Shown: positions 61,122-64,000 of the stretch, in pieces
How positions within the stretch are numbered: position 1 is the first letter of the stretch
How the letters are laid out: every line of letters begins with the position of its first letter
Source: Telmatactis stephensoni
Taxonomy: Eukaryota > Cnidaria > Anthozoa > Actiniaria > Isophelliidae
DNA length: 64,000 nt
NCBI GenBank assembly: GCA_029948255.1
Contig: JALIZF010001410.1
Coordinates: 15,001-79,000, forward strand
Reading direction: 5' to 3'
The notes under the pieces: model-generated
The model's database searches: none
Seen by the model: the letters and a program-made list of their open reading frames with translations, nothing else
What the model was told of the DNA's origin: nothing
Translations under genes and position numbers: made by a program

Positions 61122-62346
61122 CTTGTATAAAGGAAGATAATACTAAGCATTTGCAGTCAATTGAAACCCATGAGTCTTTTGGAGTACAGGTCAAACTCGG
61201 TGAAAAAAAAAATGATGAATTGTAAAGTCAGTTTCGAAGTAGCCGATAGACAGTAACTGAATGAACTGTACAAACATCTCGATGTACGTCTACCTAACTT
61301 GCTGGCTCCGATGCCACTTAGCAGTAACAAGGCCATGCTTAATGAAAAAGTTGGATATTCAATTCTACACCTTGAATTCTCAGCAAGAGATAAATTGGTT
61401 GTTGTTTTTTAGCCTTTGAGCCATTGAGCACAATCTGATTGTTTAAAAAAAAATCTTGCGGTATTAATCAATGTAGACAAAACTCTTTGGTGAAAAGTCA
61501 ATTTCTAATATTTGAATTCAAAAGCTAATATACATTCACAGCAAGGCGAACAAGTTTAATAATGCATCTTGTTTGTTACAGTTCAGACCCGTTGTCCTCA
61601 CTAAGGAAGCTTAAGAGCTTTATTTCAATGTCTAAGGTGCCACAAAAAGGAGATAAAACTAGTGTGTGTAATTACACTTCTTAATTGAAGTTAAAATCGT
61701 TAGCTCGAGTGTTAATAGCAGAATAAAAAAGTTCAGTTAAGAAATTAAAGAAATATTTTTATGAGTAACATTTGTGTATTTGTTTTATCGAATGAAGATG
61801 ATCAGAGCATCACTGAAAACATAATGCTAAAACCCATTTTGGACCAAACATATGTGCTTTTTATAAATTCATCAAAATAAAGTTGAAGTACAAGCCAGTT
61901 CATAGTTTAATAATTGTTTACAGTGCGTATGCGATTTTATCCCGAAGTTCGACCTCACCTTCTTATATTTAAACCTTCCGTTTTTAATCAAATAAAATGT
62001 GAGGCATGCGCATTAGGGATAAAATCGCATGCGCATTAGAAACGATTCTAAAACTCTGAACTGGCTTATAGAGCTGAATGCGAATTTCAGCGATTATCCC
62101 AGAATAAGGCTTATAAACCCCCTGTGATCGAATTTGACAATGGAGTTGGGCTCAATTATCCTTAAAAGAGGCTAGGCGAGTAGCCACAAAACGCAGTCGA
62201 AGAAGTCGATTGATAATTCAGTTTAATTGATGGTATAAAAGAAAAAACGATCAGGAAAAAAACGAATGAAATTAAATAGCAGCAAACAGAACAATTATTA
62301 CACAAAGAAAACGAAAAACAATAATTGGTTACGACAGAGCCCGGCC
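61122..62346. other. Duplicated 5' flank of GPCR copy 1 and spacer
   Basis: 61122 to about 61870 aligns with 63262-64000 (offset about 2140), sharing stretches such as CACCTTGAATTCTCAGCAAG. It probably contains the copy 1 promoter. The remainder separates the two duplication units and contains one foldback element. Confidence 0.7.
61891..62069. mobile_element. Foldback element (about 179 bp) between the GPCR genes
   Basis: AAGCCAGTTCATAGTTT and CTGAACTGGCTTA ends, with inner inverted pairs TGCGATTTTATCCC/GGGATAAAATCGCA and GAGGTC/CACCTT-type sequence. Confidence 0.65.
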
Positions 62347-63261
62347 TTACTGTGTCCTTAAATTCAACCCACAATCCATCACGCGCCGTTGTCTGCGAAG
62401 CACCAGCCGCTTCAAGTGATTACGAAAACGCTCGTTTTGAAAACTGTAGATAATAGGATTGATTGTTGAGTTGACCATTACCATGACAACGCTTATGACG
62501 AAACCAAGATCACCAACTGTGGAGCTAGTAAAATATAAGTCTAGTAAATAAATTGTAAGCACTGGAAACCAACAGATGACGTAAATAGCGCTGACGATGA
62601 TCACCATTTTTGTAACTTTCTTACGTACACGCTTCACCGCAAGACGCTCCGCGACGTCGTCCTTACGGAACCACAACCAATAGACAATACGTGAGTATAA
62701 TATCACCATAATTAGCACTGGGATGACTCCAACGATCACGAACCAGGCGCTGGAGTATATTATAGCGTAAACAGGTTTTGGCCATATTTCTACGCAGAAA
62801 TCTTGATGGGGATTGTAGGTAACTACGAAGAATAATGGCAAATTAAAGAGGAGAGAGAAAACCCAACATGTTGCAACAGTTATTTTCAGTATTTTTCCAT
62901 TGAATTTGCTTTGTTTGTGTGGATACAACACTGCGTAATAGCGCTCAAACGCTATAGAAACCAACGCGAAAACGCTGACCACTCCTCCAATCCAAATAAA
63001 ATTTCCACCAGTAATAAACTTACATAGGTAATCTCCTACAGTTCCTCTAGGATGGACAAAGGCGTGCTTAAAGACATACTGAGGGCTGATAAACAGAACA
63101 GTTAAAAGGTCGGCTATGGCTAGGTTGAGTAGGAGATAGTTCATAGAATTCTTCATGTCACGATGCTTGAGTATGATAAAACTGACCAGAACATTACCAA
63201 CTACACCAACGACGACCAGTACGGCAAAGATGACAGTAAGTACGATGTCTGAGGCTTGCAT
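62347..63261 (-). CDS. Class A (rhodopsin-like) GPCR, copy 2, 304 aa
   Basis: A close paralogue of copy 1 with the same length up to LNLRTQ, where it stops. It has the regular ERY at 106-108, NLAIADLL with Asp51, Cys80, CWFP and NPIIY. Differences from copy 1 cluster in TM2 (LLTVLFISP versus LLILTSISP), in the third extracellular loop (LDLYFTSSTVGDLGF versus LSHFTTSNTVGDLGY) and at the C-terminus, regions that could affect ligand choice. Single exon, very short N-terminus. Same strand and spacing as copy 1, so the pair arose by tandem duplication of about 2.1 kb. Confidence 0.9.
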   Translation of the reverse strand: MQASDIVLTVIFAVLVVVGVVGNVLVSFIILKHRDMKNSMNYLLLNLAIADLLTVLFISPQYVFKHAFVHPRGTVGDYLCKFITGGNFIWIGGVVSVFALVSIAFERYYAVLYPHKQSKFNGKILKITVATCWVFSLLFNLPLFFVVTYNPHQDFCVEIWPKPVYAIIYSSAWFVIVGVIPVLIMVILYSRIVYWLWFRKDDVAERLAVKRVRKKVTKMVIIVSAIYVICWFPVLTIYLLDLYFTSSTVGDLGFVISVVMVMVNSTINPIIYSFQNERFRNHLKRLVLRRQRRVMDCGLNLRTQ

Positions 63262-64000
63262 CTTGTATAAAGAAAGATAATACTAAGCATTTGCAGTCAA
63301 TATAAACCCGTGAGTCTTTTGGAGTACAGATCGATCAAACTCGGAGAAAATATGATGAATTGTGGAGTCAGTTTCGAAGTTGCCGATAAACAGTAACTGA
63401 ATGAACTATCAGCTCGATTTCCGCCTACCTTATAACTTGCTGGCTCAATGCCACTTAGCAGTAACAAGGCCATGCTTAATGAAAAACTTAGATATTCAAT
63501 TCTACACCTTGAATTCTCAGCAAGAGATAAATTGTTTGTTGTTTTTAGCCTTTGAGCCATTGAGCACAATCTGATTGTTTAAACAAAAATCTTGCGGTAT
63601 TAATCAATGTAGACAAAACTCTTTGGTGAAAAGTCAATTCCTAATATCTGAATTCAAAAGCTAATATACATTCACAGCAAGGCGAATAAGCTTAATAATG
63701 CATCGTTTTTGTTACAGTCCAGACCCGTTGTCCTCACTAACGAAGATCTTGTTTTCTTGTCTAGGTCGGCCACAAAAAATGATCAAACTGTGTGTAATTA
63801 CAGTTCTTAATTGAAGTTATTTAAAGCGTTAGCTCGAGTGTTAATAGCAAAATAAAAAAGTTCAGTTAAGAAATTAAAGAAATATTTTTTATGAGTAACA
63901 TTTGTGCATTTGTTTTCAGAGTGAAGATGATCAGAGCAGCACTGAAAATATACTGCTAAAAACCTTTGGACCAAAAATATGTGCTTTTTAAAAATGCATC
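63262..64000. repeat. 5' flank of GPCR copy 2, duplicate of 61122-61870
   Basis: Near-colinear with the flank of copy 1 up to the window edge, with small indels. The duplicated block therefore continues beyond base 64000. Confidence 0.8.

Overview
This is a eukaryotic, AT-rich, intron-rich and repeat-dense window. It most likely comes from a cnidarian, probably a hexacoral such as a stony coral. That placement is an inference from the plastin and GPCR types, the very high load of small foldback elements and the lack of any bacterial gene organisation. It does not rest on a database match.

Layout, left to right. (1) The last exon of an unidentified coiled-coil, M/P/Q-rich protein lies at 92-415 and runs off the left edge. 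(2) 0.4-5.3 kb is non-coding and full of foldback elements (MITEs) and minisatellites. (3) One long open exon at 5379-7784 encodes an 801-aa double-block leucine-rich-repeat protein with an N-myristoylation signal. An RFX-type palindrome lies about 0.5 kb upstream. (4) 7.8-14.4 kb is non-coding, with MITEs and two long pentanucleotide polypyrimidine arrays. (5) Two plastin/fimbrin genes sit head to tail on the + strand. Plastin-1 (14690-28220) has 13 coding exons and 642 aa. Plastin-2 (31013-58773) has 16 coding exons and 724 aa. They share exon order, all intron phases and most exon lengths, and both encode one good EF-hand plus four calponin-homology (CH) domains, i.e. Ca-modulated actin bundlers. 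Plastin-2 carries a tandemly multiplied N-terminal exon. (6) Intron 3 of plastin-2 has grown from about 1.2 kb (its size in plastin-1) to 11.5 kb, because it holds a Helitron of the Helentron class. Its uninterrupted 2431-aa ORF contains a 2A ribosome-skipping motif, an OTU protease, an HUH/Y2 Rep, a PIF1-type helicase and a C-terminal APE-like endonuclease. A frameshifted RPA-like gene follows it. (7) Beyond plastin-2 lie a solo LTR, a MITE, and two tandem single-exon class A GPCR genes on the minus strand. Their duplication unit is about 2.1 kb and continues off the right edge.

Main points of interest: a shared promoter module (perfect CArG box, then CCAATCAG about 19 bp later) upstream of both plastin start codons, suggesting inherited SRF control; the exon-1 multiplication in plastin-2; patchy near-identity between the two plastins, which looks like gene conversion; the 2A peptide inside a Helentron ORF; and several MITE families whose copies can be compared inside this window, including a minisatellite apparently grown from the inside of one of them.

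Gene models were built by hand from GT/AG sites with reading-frame continuity. They have not been checked against transcripts.
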